Part shown: positions 1-11,900 of the stretch, piece after piece | Layout: each line of letters starts with the position of its first letter | How positions within the stretch are numbered: position 1 is the first letter of the stretch | Source of the DNA: Henricia sp. BOLD:AAB3569 | Taxonomy: Eukaryota > Echinodermata > Asteroidea > Spinulosida > Echinasteridae | DNA length: 64,000 nucleotides | NCBI GenBank assembly: GCA_037783545.1 | Contig: JBBELK010000068.1 | Location: forward strand, 2,294,001 to 2,358,000 | Direction: 5' to 3' | The notes under the pieces: model-generated | What the model was told of the DNA's origin: nothing | The model's input: only the letters and a program-made list of their open reading frames with translations | The model's database searches: none | Translations under genes and position numbers: made by a program

Positions 1-72
1 TCGTGCATGACGCGGCACTGTGACAATATGACTGCCCTCTATCATGGCCGCTACGCATAAGGTCTATAATAG
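1..72. repeat. Fragment of the GGCGGCCATGACAGGG element
   Basis: GACTGCCCTCTATCATGGCCG followed by AAGGTCTATAA matches the right half of the element at 6308-6462; the left part lies outside the window. Confidence 0.45.
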
Positions 73-639
73 TTTTAATAAACTGTATTGTAGAAATTTC
101 AGCAACATAGATGCAGTATTAATTCAAAAAAAACGAAAAATCCTGCATGATTTTTGTGTTGAATGAATGGTAAAACATCGTTTGCAAAGGATTTGTTTAT
201 TACCTTCACTAAGTTATGGCAATTTCTACAGTTTACACAGGGAACAATCATTATCATTTCTATCAACACTTTTAGTCCTTTTTTTCTTGTCAACTCGTGA
301 AGTATAGGCTAACATTTGGGTAGCTGCAAATGATGTACTTGGGCCTTAAATTAGAAGCGAGTTATATAAATCACGTCTGTAGCTTTACACCTTTGACTTC
401 TCCGTGATCGTTATTGCGTAAAAACACAAAATAAAGCATGGTTATTGTTAAACGCACCTTAATATGATAATAGAACTTTTCACGTGGAGTCTGGGTCAAC
501 TTTGGTATAAAACCTGCGATCACTGTGCCATATCGCATTGTGTAAAATCTGTCTGTGACTGGGAAAAATGGGTATACACATTAAACAGCATATCACCAAA
601 TTAAACCTTCTGAAAACAGTTTTAATATAGCACACTCGC

Positions 640-1085
640 CAATGCACAGTTCCGACCTGTCAATCAACCGAACCCGCCGACCAATCACAACATAGCTAGC
701 AGAGATCACCCACATAGGTCAAAGTGCAATGTTTGCAACAACATATCACGCGATGTTCTGCCCCATACAATTTGTACAGTGTTGTATGCGATGTTCCCGG
801 GTGAATTTTTGGTTTCAAGGCCGGTCGTTTCGTTGTTCAAAGGTACGAAAGCATGTATTTCATGATATGTCATCACTGTATTACTGGCCCTTTACTCGGT
901 GTGTTGTAAGATAACTGTCGACCCTGAAACATGAATACCTTTGAGTTTTCTATACAATGAATCTGTGCTATCCGTTGAAAGTCCCATTGCTTTGTGCGTA
1001 GTGTGTCGCCATTTTGAGGATAGCAACAATATCCAAGGGGCGGGGTTAACTGGGCAGTATCGGAACTATGCATTAGGCTTATGCA
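640..1085 (-). repeat. Dispersed repeat family G, copy 1 (inverted)
   Basis: Matches 4930-5410 in opposite orientation over about 450 bp, e.g. GACCTGTCAATCAA against TTGATTGACAGGTC and GGCGGGGTTAACTGGGC against GCCCAGTTAACCCCGCC. No coding potential. Confidence 0.7.
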
Positions 1086-1392
1086 TTTAACATTTGCATA
1101 GCGGCTGGTGTCCAAAATTCTTCACTTTCAAATGGAGGTGCAGTTTGGAAAGTCACACACTATGATATTGTTGCTACGTGTGCATGTACGCTATTGCTTA
1201 TAGCTATCAACAGTCTGATTATTTTATGCCATTCTGTACACGGTATTGATTCTGTACTTCACACCTGCCGCGTGCACCACATATTGAACAAAAAAATTAG
1301 TCTGGTCAAGTGGATACTATAAGTGTGCATGTGAAAGGAAGTACGTCAGTACACCAGATGCTATTCATGTAAACACGCAAAATGCTACACTG
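1078..1392 (+). repeat. Dispersed repeat family F, copy 1
   Basis: Contains CTTTCAAATGGAGGTGCAG, TGATTCTGTACTTCACACC, GCCGCGTGCACCAC and AGTCTGGTCAAGTGGATAC, shared with 22915-23228, 41445-41885, 53515-54110 and 63870-64000. Confidence 0.75.
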
Positions 1393-1542
1393 TAATAAAA
1401 ATGGCAGTTTCGACGCCAGTGCAATACCGTAAAAAAAACACCTGGAAACCACAAAAATCACAAAACTAGGTGTTGTAAAAAACAAACGGCAGCGTGCTGT
1501 GGTTTTATTTGGAAACACTGTAAAATTCTAGTAGCACCACTG

Positions 1543-2112
1543 TTAAAGGTACACACCGGCTTCGTTTGGCTATTTTGGACTCGAAATTGACCTATACAAG
1601 ATTCTGAATGCCCTTCCGAAATAAACTGAACATATCCTGAAAAGAAATCACGTAATTTTGCCGTTTTTGAGCAATTTTAAAAAAACAGAGGTCACGTGAC
1701 TTTTCGGAACCAGATTCTGGTTCCGAAAAGTCACATGGTCTTGCGAGTTAGTTTTGTGTCCAGTCGCATGGTAGTTTCTTACTGCAGAACTGCACCAAAT
1801 TCAACTCTAATTTTCCCCCGATATTTGTAAGTAATTGACAAAAGGATACTATTTATACAGGTATAAAACAAAGTTGAACATAAGTATGAAAATTCGAACA
1901 GAATTGTTTGTTTCGAGTGTCCGGAGAACGGGACTCAGCGAGCGCGTGCCACATGATGTACGGTGGAGTGTAGGATATTTGTTAATTTTGCACTTCTTTA
2001 GTAAATTACGGGATATTTTGATTTTTTTTCACAACGACCATCAACAAAGTGTTGTCAATGCTGCTACATCACTAAATCATGTAAACAGTAGGCCGGTGTG
2101 TATACCTTTTAA
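1543..2112. mobile_element. Palindromic TTAA element (TTAAAGGTACACACCGGC ends)
   Basis: The left end TTAAAGGTACACACCGGC is matched by an inverted right end GGCCGGTGTGTATACC at about 2092. A degraded relative of the right half appears near 58160-58230. It contains a perfect 39-bp hairpin at 1696-1734. Confidence 0.55.
1696..1734. repeat. Perfect 19-bp stem hairpin
   Basis: Both arms read GTGACTTTTCGGAACCAGA around a single T. Confidence 0.9.
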
Positions 2113-2179
2113 TTAAGTTCGTGAGTTTACCTCGTAAGAACAGTTACTGTAATTTCACCAAAATCCGTGCGTAAACTAA

Positions 2180-2312
2180 AGCCCACCTTTGCGATTTACC
2201 GGACCATCGGATCCGGAAAAAATCAAACAAGTTTGATTTCAGCGCATACCTTTCCGGTATGTGGTCCGATTATTCGGTAAATCGCAAAAGTGTGCGGGCG
2301 GGCTTAACAGAG
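2180..2312. mobile_element. Palindromic element with TTTGCGATTTACCGG ends, copy 1
   Basis: AGCCCACCTTTGCGATTTACC at the left, GGTAAATCGCAAAAGTGTGC plus GGCGGGCTT at the right. Related to 10409-10612. Confidence 0.75.
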
Positions 2313-2746
2313 GAGCATGTCTGATGTTTTTGTTACGTCATACCTGTGTATCAACTGGAATGTATTTGTAAAACTAGATTTGACAGGCCACAAGTCCAGA
2401 GGGCACGCTACACGCCGCGAATCACACACCAAACACCAAGTCAGACTTGGGCAAGTCTATATAGACAAGGCGCAAAAACCGCCGTACAAAGCGGCGTTTT
2501 TCACAAGGTTGCCAATGTCTAAAGTTCAAAGTATGTTTTGCTGAGAACCACGGACTGTATATCTTTAAATGGTACGCTTCTTTAATCTTTCAAGTTAAAT
2601 TTAAGCCTGTTTTACTTGATAGTTAAAGAGAGCAAGGAAGCTTTAAATAAAACATACTATACTATAGGATGATGTACACCAATTTTCGCGGCCTAACTTC
2701 CTTCCTACTAAGTGTGACGTTTCGAAACACTATACTTTCTTTCTAG

Positions 2747-2948
2747 GTGATCATCCGGGTCACGATGCACTTTGCCCCGATGAGAAATTGACGGCGGGTC
2801 CTCCCATAGCCGACAGCCTCGTAGACTCGTTCCAGTCGGTGGATGTCATGAATGGAGTCCAATGCGGCATGCAGTACAGGGTACCAGTTGACGCCACGGG
2901 GTACCAGGGAATGTTGGCCGCGCACCAACAGCACGGCAGTAATTTTGA
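2747..2948 (+). CDS. DUF4430 gene exon 1 (unit 1, domain A start)
   Basis: Acceptor TTTCTTTCTAG, donor GTGAGT; enters in phase 1 and leaves in phase 2. It encodes HDALCPDEK followed by the DSFQSVDV and CGMQYRVP strands and ends in QQHGSNF. Two Cys (LCP and QCGM) are conserved in the second unit and probably form a disulfide. The codon-1 phase means at least one exon precedes it. Confidence 0.8.
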
Positions 2949-5900
2949 GTGAGTGTTCGAAATGAAAGTTTGCCAGCTGCTGAAAGTAAACGCTTATTGT
3001 GACATAACGGACGTAGCTAGCTAAAGGAAATGACATACGGTTAAGATATTGCAACATAATGCATTGCAATATGTTGTTTTTCCTTGATCGACTGTACATT
3101 TATTAAATGTATTTAAAGGATTTCCAATGACATAAAACCTTAATGAACGAATTGACCGGGATAGTTAAGACAGATGTAGAAGCAACTGACATATTTGATT
3201 ACGCCCGAGGTATTATTTGTTTAATAAGAAAACAATAAATTTATATAATTGCGTGTGTTTTTACAAGGGCACCCTCATACGATTAAAATTAGGCACCTGA
3301 CTGTCAATGGCTTTACGCGCAGTACAGCCAGTGAAACCTGCCTACATCGCCCAAACTTTGGCACCTGTATTGAGTTCGTGAAACCCTGGCCACAAGATCT
3401 GTTCATAAAAAATACAATAAAAGCCAGTCATATACAGGGTGTATCAAAAAAAAGGAAACCCAACTTAAAATAGTCACTGTGGCAAAACTATACATTTTAC
3501 AGCAGAAACCATGGTATCATCTAAAAGTAGACGACAAATGCTTTCCGACGATACTTCATTCATGAATTTTCGGTTACGCATCGCTGAGCAGCAGTGTGTT
3601 GGAATTTAGGTCAATTATTCGACGTGGCTCACTTTCCAAGTCAATGAAATCAACGTGGCTCCTTTCATAATTGATTTGGGTGTAACTGGAAATGTCATTT
3701 GCTGATTATGCAACCACTTGTGGATAAGCCTAAGAGCTCTGACAGGCCTTCAGACAGTGTGTGTACCTGAAATCACAATGGTTCAGCTTACACCAGAACA
3801 GAGAATCTTTGTGATGAAGACTTGCCACGAAACCAGAAGTTTTCAGGCCACTCAGAATGCGTTCGCAGAAACGTTTCCTGAGACGTCGATGCCAACTGTG
3901 TCTTGAGAGAGGAGGGTGGCATGTGGAGGGCATTGGACAGTGAAACAAGTTAAATGTGTTTGGAAATTTCTTGAATAAAATTTCAGAGAAGAAAACACGA
4001 GTCAGTGTTAATTTTGTTGCATATCAGAGTGAGCCACCTCCAAAAAATGACCCAAATTCCAACACACTGCTGCTCAGCGACGCGTAACCGAAAATTCATG
4101 AATGAAGTATCGTCGGAAAGCATTTGTCGTCTACTTTTAGATGATACCATGGTTTCTGCTGTAAAATGTATAGTTTTGCCACAGTGACTATTTTAAGTTG
4201 GGTTTCCTTTTTTTTGATACACCCTGTATACTGTATTTAAAAGCAGTATACATCAGAAATGTTAACAGATTTACGCCTAACTTACACAATATAAACAGGA
4301 TGACCGTAGAAAACTTCGCCCCCAAACCACTTCGCCCGAGTGCCATTTCGCCCCAAATCACTTCGTCCAAACACTACATTGCCTAAATGCTACTTCGCCC
4401 CAAAACCACTTCGTGCACAGGCCGTGGTTTAGGGCGAACTGGTTTTGGGGCGAAATGACTGCAAACCCTTTTTGACTGTTTTCTCAAAAGTTAGACAAAG
4501 TACGGAGCTGGTTTTTGCTCAGGTTGGTTTTAATCATGCATATCTCCAATCACACAGCGGGATAAAACTATTTGTAACAGTTTACCGATCATGTATACTA
4601 TCTTTAATTGTCTTCTTAATATGCAGGTTTGAGTCCACGGTGCATCCAATGTGGGGACATTTCATCAGTGCCATCAACGGCATAGAACCAATGGGCGGCT
4701 TCTACTGGTTCATATTTGACAAATCCACGCTGCAACTCACTCCTGTAGGTAAGTGGTGACGTCAGTAGCTAATGGTGACGTCACAGGCCCGTGGTGACGT
4801 CACTGCCCTACATGGCAATTTAAAGTCAATTTGACTCCATCTTGTTTACTGAGCAATGCACAATTTGGAATCGGGACGCAAATATTTAAAAAAAGGAAAA
4901 GACACAACGGTTGCTATTCTATGGGATTAAATTTTGTTTTTGATAAAATGCATAGTTCCGAGATTGCCCAGTTAACCCCGCCCCTTAAATATTGTTGCTA
5001 TGTGCTCGCTCACAAGCCATCGCAAAAAAATGGCGATACTACGAACAAAGCAACGGGACTCGGCATGGAAAGCACAGATTCATTGGAGAAAACTCAAAGG
5101 TATTTATGTTTTGAGGTCGACAGTTACCGTAGCACACACTGAGCGAAGGGCTAGTAATGCAGGGATGACATATATTTCATAAAAATGCGCTTTCCTACCT
5201 TTGAACAGCGAATCGCCCGACATTGAAACCAAAATTCACCCGGTCACTGGCGCATACAACATACAAACTGTATGGGAAAACAATCGCGTGATTGTTTGTG
5301 ATGATTGCATCACTTTGACCTTTGTGGGCGCCGTCTGCTAGCTCTGTTGTGATTAGTCGCGGGTTCGGCTTGATTGACAGGTCGGAACGCTGTCTACGTC
5401 GGTATAGTGGCGACCCTTTGGAAACAAAATGGCGTCCTTGAACCTCTCATGTCGCAACTCTTCTACGAAGAGTTGCTACCCGTTGTGGGCTGCTTTCGAG
5501 CGTGGTACTAGGAATTTCCTGGTTTTCCTGGTGTGCACCTGAAGAATTTTGAACATAAATATTAATTAACAATTTTAAAAAATGCTTATTTACAAGAAAC
5601 AAATAGTTGGTTATAAGCTGCAACAAATCGTTTTCTTTTTTATATTTTAAGGTGTTGATTTCATCAAAATTGCTGAGTACAGCTCATACATCTGGCAATA
5701 TTTCAACAGCTCTGAGCATAATAGGAATTACACGGGTAAGATATATGTTTCGTTTTGGTGAAAATAACGGTAAGTGGAGTTGCACACCCTCGAAAGAGGG
5801 ACTCAAAAGTAATATCCTTTGTTCGAGGGACTCTGGTCGATTTTATACTCTTCCAAAAAAAGAAAGAAACACAATTGTCTTAAAAGGTAAATTCTTGATC

Positions 5901-8900
5901 AGAACAGAAGTGTGTTGAAAACAGTGAACTTGTGGATAACAAGGGACCGATCAACTAATCACTTCGCATTCAAAACTGTTCCGCCTTAGTGATTTCCTCC
6001 AGGTCCAAGAGGACCCATCTTCCTATCACAAGGTTGTTGCTCCTATACCGAGTTGTGTTGTGGACAACTCGGAGTAGGAGCAACAGCATTGGGACAGAAA
6101 GATGAAGAGGACCGTCTTGTAAAAGTCCTGTTTGAACAAAGTGATCCCCACAGCAGTAATGAAATGTGACATTTGCTGTTTACGGGAGGATCCAGAGGAA
6201 TTTGAAATTATCATCGAAAACCAGGGTCTCGGTGCTTTCTTTAATGATGGAATTTGCAAATGAAAAGATACGTGACATAATACAGTGGCTGATCAGCATC
6301 TGAAACTAGGGAGCTTTTGCATCGGCGGCCATGACAGGGGGCAGGTTTTCATATTTAAATGATGTGACAATAGATCCACAAAGTGCCTACTCGTGCTTGA
6401 CAAACAGTGACGATGGGACTGCCCCCTGTCATGGCCGCCGTGCAAAGGCTCTATAAGTCTCGGAAAACCTGTTGGGTTATCATCCTAGTTGAACTTGAAC
6501 CACGCATGCGTGGGAAAAGGTCTCCCAAGCAGCCCCAAGTGCAGGAGCTCAGCAGGGTGGCATTTCAGACAGAGTTAACTGTTGTGATTATAGTTAATAG
6601 TTATTTTGTGTTGGCGCCGGAGGACGTGTAAACATGTTCTGCCAATGTATAGTCACGGGGGCGGTTTACAAGATAAAACGTAAGCCCTGCCGCTGTCTTG
6701 CACAGTAGACGTGTAAACACTTCCGTTGTCCGCACACTGTGTTTTGAACTTGAACTGACGGCTGTGGGCGGGCCTGTCGTGTAGCAAATTTCGATCCGTG
6801 GCAGCCGTCTCTGAGTGTTGCAAAGTATGATCTTTTGTGGTGCTTGACCTGGGCCCTATTTCATAAAACTATTTAGGAACATTCCTAATTAATTGTTCCT
6901 AAGTCACTTAGGAACAATTATTTAGGAAGATCCCTAACTTAGGCATTATTAATTGACCTAAGTTAGGAACAATTCTAAGTTAGGAACAATGCATAAACTA
7001 TACAGACTACACATTGTATGACCGAGTTTGAACACTCTTTCTCTCCGTCTAGCGCGCCTATTTTCCCTGTCAAGTAGGCCTAGAGCCATAAACATAGCAA
7101 AATTGACATGTACACGGTTGACAAGCAAGCAAACTGAAGCAGTGTTTAATTTTCCCGCCAAATTGTCATGTGATACCTAACTTTAGGTCTGATTCATCCT
7201 GAGATCTCAGGGAATTTCCACTCTGCGAAGCGACGTAACAATACGCTAGGAGTGAGGGAGTGCGTTAAAGGGGCACTGTTGCAAGAGGATGGGTCTGATT
7301 ATGATCAGTCCTAAAGTTAGGAACTATTTCAACCAAGATAGGAACGATTTTGTACCTAAATTGCTTTATGAAATAGAACTTTAGGAATGTTCCTAAAGTT
7401 AGGAACAATTTGGATTTAGGAATGATAAATGTTCCTAAATCCTACTTAGGAATATTCCTAAAGTTTTATGCAATAGGGCCCAGCTGGTCTTAACTTTTGG
7501 CCAGTCATATTTGCCTTTTAAAAATATATTTATTTATTTATTTTTGGCGAAAATAATCCCGGCGTCAACTGGTTAAGATTCCACTTGTTCTGCCATTGTC
7601 ATTCGATTTTGTTATATTTCTGTGATCTGCGCGTTACGTTATACGGACGGTTCTGTCGTGTATATAAAATATTTGGAGGTCGATATGAAAGTGGCTTATA
7701 GGAAAGAACTGAGTAGTTGATCAAGGCTTTAAACTTTGTGTACAAAACATATGAGACGGGCTCAAAAAAATGTTTCCTTACAAAATCTTAAATGTTTTCT
7801 CACTCCTAAATCTGTTTTTTTCCCCATCAAATCTGCACTTACCGATGCATGTTGAGTCATTTTAAAAGAAAGAAATATGGTATCTTCTTCCGTGCATGGT
7901 TTAAATTTGGTCAAGAAACACACACAATCCAAACTATTTACAGGACCATGCATTGGACCATCTGTCATCCCGCCGCCGATGCCTCTGACGTACAAAGTGA
8001 CATACCTGAGCCTCGATTCCGCCAACACGGGATTGTTCACCGTCTGCAAGCAACTGGTGCTGATTCCGGGCGGTGGAACCACTGTCTACGGTCTACTGCA
8101 GTCGGCAAATGACCAAATCCCACTGTCTGTACAGTAAGGAGGAATATCAATTAGTTTGTTGAGATGTGGTGGATGCAATAGGATAGCTCGGAGTGGGTTC
8201 ACACTTGGCTTTTTGGCGCGTAATTTTGGCGCGTTTCGCTTTGAGAAAAAATGGTATGGGGGAATTTGAAGTGAAAATATGAAAAATCACAATCACAATA
8301 AAACGCTCTCCACCCAAGTTGATTATGTGATTTATACCCCGTCTTTTTACTGCAAATTCCTTCCACGTAGCTTTTTCTGAAAGCGACGCGCGTCGCATTT
8401 ACGCGAGCGAAAAGGCCCCACACTATCACGGAAAAATGGCTTTGCGCGCGCCTGTGCCATATATAGGTTTGTACAGAAACTGGTTTGCCGCTTGTGCGCG
8501 GCCCGGCCCGCGCGTCGCGTCGCGCAAAACGTTTTAGCTGGGTCAAAGTTCAAATCTGTTGAACTTTGACCGCGGTGCGTTGGCATTTCTATCGCACAGC
8601 CAATGAGGTATCAGAAAAACCCCAAGTTACCGGGGTTGAATTTTCCATTTTGGAAAGATCGACGATTGGGAGCTCATGCAATGCGGTTAGCGCAGCGTAT
8701 ACAGGCGTGGTTTTTCCGCGTGAAGGCGCGTTCACACTATCGCGGAAAAATCACACTGTTCCATTGGTTTGTACACAAACTGGTTTGCCGCTTGTGCGCG
8801 GCCTATCGCGATGCGCAAAACGTTTTCAGCTGGGTCAAAGTTCAAATTTGTTGAACTTTGACCGCGGTGCGCTGACCTTTCCAACGCGCAGCCAGTGAGG

Positions 8901-11900
8901 TATCAGAGAAGCCCCAAGTTACCAGAGTGGAATTTTCTATTTTGGAATAATCGGCGATTAGGAGCTCATGCAATGCGGTGAGCGCAGCGCGAAAGTGTGA
9001 ATTTTCCGCGATAGTGTGAACGCCCCTTTAATGTGACATACATTAGTACAGCGTATTTATAATGGAGTTCAATTGCGCGCGCAGGTGAAACCAATGTTGT
9101 ACCAGTAATGGCGGATGCTTAGATTAGTCCATGGTCTAAAAGGGTAATACATGTACAAATAATTCATGATGTTTCACCATCATTATCTACATGAATTTCG
9201 TGTCGCCATTTTACAAATCCATTTCTTTCTTTTTTTCTTTTGTTCCAAGGGCCACACTGGTGGCGAGTAACTACACGGTGACGTCATTAAATGGATTAGC
9301 CAACGACGAGCGGTACGTCTGGGCCGGGTACCCAGCCGGAAGTAACACGGAAATCCCATTCGGTAATGTATTGCTTCTAAAATAATAGACTCCAGATATA
9401 ATGACGTCACGATTTTTTTTATTGTGTGCATTTCAGGGGAGTCTTCAGAGAGAGGACAGAAATTAGGCAAACTGTGACTTCGTAGGCCTATTAAAACATA
9501 AATTTTATTTAACCGACGTGAAATAGCCGAAGTATAGGATACCAAAGAACAGTTAAATGAAGGGACAACACTTGTTTGACGTTATCGACGAAATTAATCA
9601 AAATATTACCGATGCATTGCCTGGTGAATAAACCTTCATAAGAATAAGAGAATCTTGTTTTCAACGTCGGCAACCCAATTAATTTTGATGATAAATTCTG
9701 CAACAATATGTGCTGCGCCATATTTGACATTTTGAAAGGGATGATTAATCGTCATCCATGTAACGATTGCATGGATGCCGTCGAGATTTATGCCTTGTTT
9801 CCCGACTCCCACACGCCATAAAGTATGTAAAAATCTGCACTTGAGCAAGGTTTCCCCGTAAACTAGTTCATTAAGACTTGTATCAACCTTCGCCGTTTGT
9901 TTCCTTCAAATTTAATCGGATTTTATTTTATTTTATTTTTTTCCCTGCGTAAAAAATATAGATTTATCGCAAACAACAGTAACTGACGGGGACCACATCG
10001 AATTCCGATACATTGAACGTCCTGGGATAACACTGCCACCAGGTATTACCTACATTCGCTTTTTTTAACCCTCGAACTAGGCACCTATTTCAAACTAACG
10101 GGAATGCGGGTGCGTGAACAATTTTGGGTCACAATGAAAATACACGGTTACATGCTGTTACTACACCGCTGCTTGAACACATTATGACAAGTAATCCACC
10201 CAGAGTCGTTAATAAATTCACCGGTTGAAGACGGATTTGCGCTCAGCCAGTTGAACTCGGAGGCCTGCTGGGCTGCGTTCCAAACACGCGAACATTGCAA
10301 ACGTTTGCATCGTTCGCCAACAACTGGCTTTCCATAGACGAGTGCACAAAAGCACTGAAACCAGTGGCGAACGTTGGCAACGTTTGCATAATGTGGAACG
10401 CAGCCCTGTTTTAAGCCCGCCGCACACCTTTGCGATTTACCGGATAATCGGATCATCGGACCACATACCGGAAAGGTGTGCGCTGAAACAATTCGGGCCG
10501 GTCTGACCGTACACCATAGACCGGAGCAAATCAAACTTGTTTGATTTTTCCGGATCCGATGGTCCGGTGTCCGATGTGCCGGTAAATCGCAAAGGTGTGC
10601 GGCGGGCTTTAATTGTGCTGCTGGGTATAGCATTTGTAGACAAACCAGATATTTTTCCCGCCAATTGCGAGGTAACAAAAAATGGTCATGATGAATAAAA
10701 CCCTTCTGAAAATAGTAGCAAGGGCCAACTTACAGCCCAGAAATTTAGAGGTTGGAGCCTATATAGTAATGGAGCCTATATAGTAATCCTATATTATTTC
10801 AACATGAAGACGAACAGAGCACGCTGTTCGAAACGTTGAGTTCACACTCACCGGTTCTTTTCAGAACACACATATACAAATGAGATTCACATGGTGCTAC
10901 CGTAAACCCATACACACGATGGCTAACATTGTTTGCGAATATTTCAATAATGGACAACATTAGATGCTTTATTATCCAGCAATGTTTGTGTCGACCTTTT
11001 CTTTATGAGCAAGTACGATTCACCACTAGAGTTGACCACTGGTCGAACGTCATTTTAACAAGACACATGCCCACTACCGTTCAAGTGCAAACGCCTTGGT
11101 TAGTCAACTTGTTCATTGTATAATATGCAGCATCAACTACCTGATGGGTACAAGTGACCAGCGCGACCGTGCCATGTGGGCTGGTTCCAAATGGTCGACA
11201 CGACTAACCATGGTTGACTACACTGCGTTCGGTTGGAAACAGTCGAAGTATAGTTAACTATGGTCGTGAATCGAACTCGCTCCAAGATGCGCAGCAAAAG
11301 CAGCCTTTCTGCGTCCAACTTTTGGCAGAGCCTGTATTGTAAATTTTTCTCTATTGGAGGATAGTTAGAAAGTTAGTGTTATCATTTTATTTATTCTAAT
11401 TTATATTTTGACTTTAAGCAAGCGACCTTTGCCCCGCGGCGGATATGACGTCAGGTCCACCAATAGCCGGTACCCTGGTTGATTCCTTCATGTCCGTGGA
11501 TGGTCATGAGATGGATATGTGCGGCATGCAGTACAGGGTGCCAGACAATGCCACGGTGTACCAGGGCATGTTGGCTGCCAGCCAACAACATGGGAGTAAC
11601 TTTGAGTAAGCACTAAAATATGAATGTGTACATGAGGGGCGCAGTGGCATGGTCTAGAGGACATTCGGGAGCTGGAGATAGGTCTATATGGTTCAAGGCC
11701 AATTTCATAAAGCTGTTTAGCAAATATTGTTGCAAACAAATTTTTGATTAAGCAAATTTTTCTGCTTAACTGCTTTATGAAATTGGGCCCAGGTCACTGC
11801 TATCGTGTTGTGTCCTTGGACAACTGACACTTTACTCCATACTGTCTCTCCCCACCCTGCAGGTGTACATGTAAATGGGTACACCGGCATACTGGTTGGG

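Noticed and set aside
1835-2116. Candidate first exon (signal peptide) of the DUF4430 gene
   Set aside because: No hydrophobic signal sequence or suitable phase-1 donor; sits in a palindromic repeat.
8566-8898. 110-codon frame on + strand
   Set aside because: Part of the two-unit tandem element at 8195-9030; the same residues recur out of frame in the second unit.
10148-10678. 176-codon open frame on - strand
   Set aside because: Runs through the palindromic element at 10409-10612 and intron sequence; no recognisable protein.
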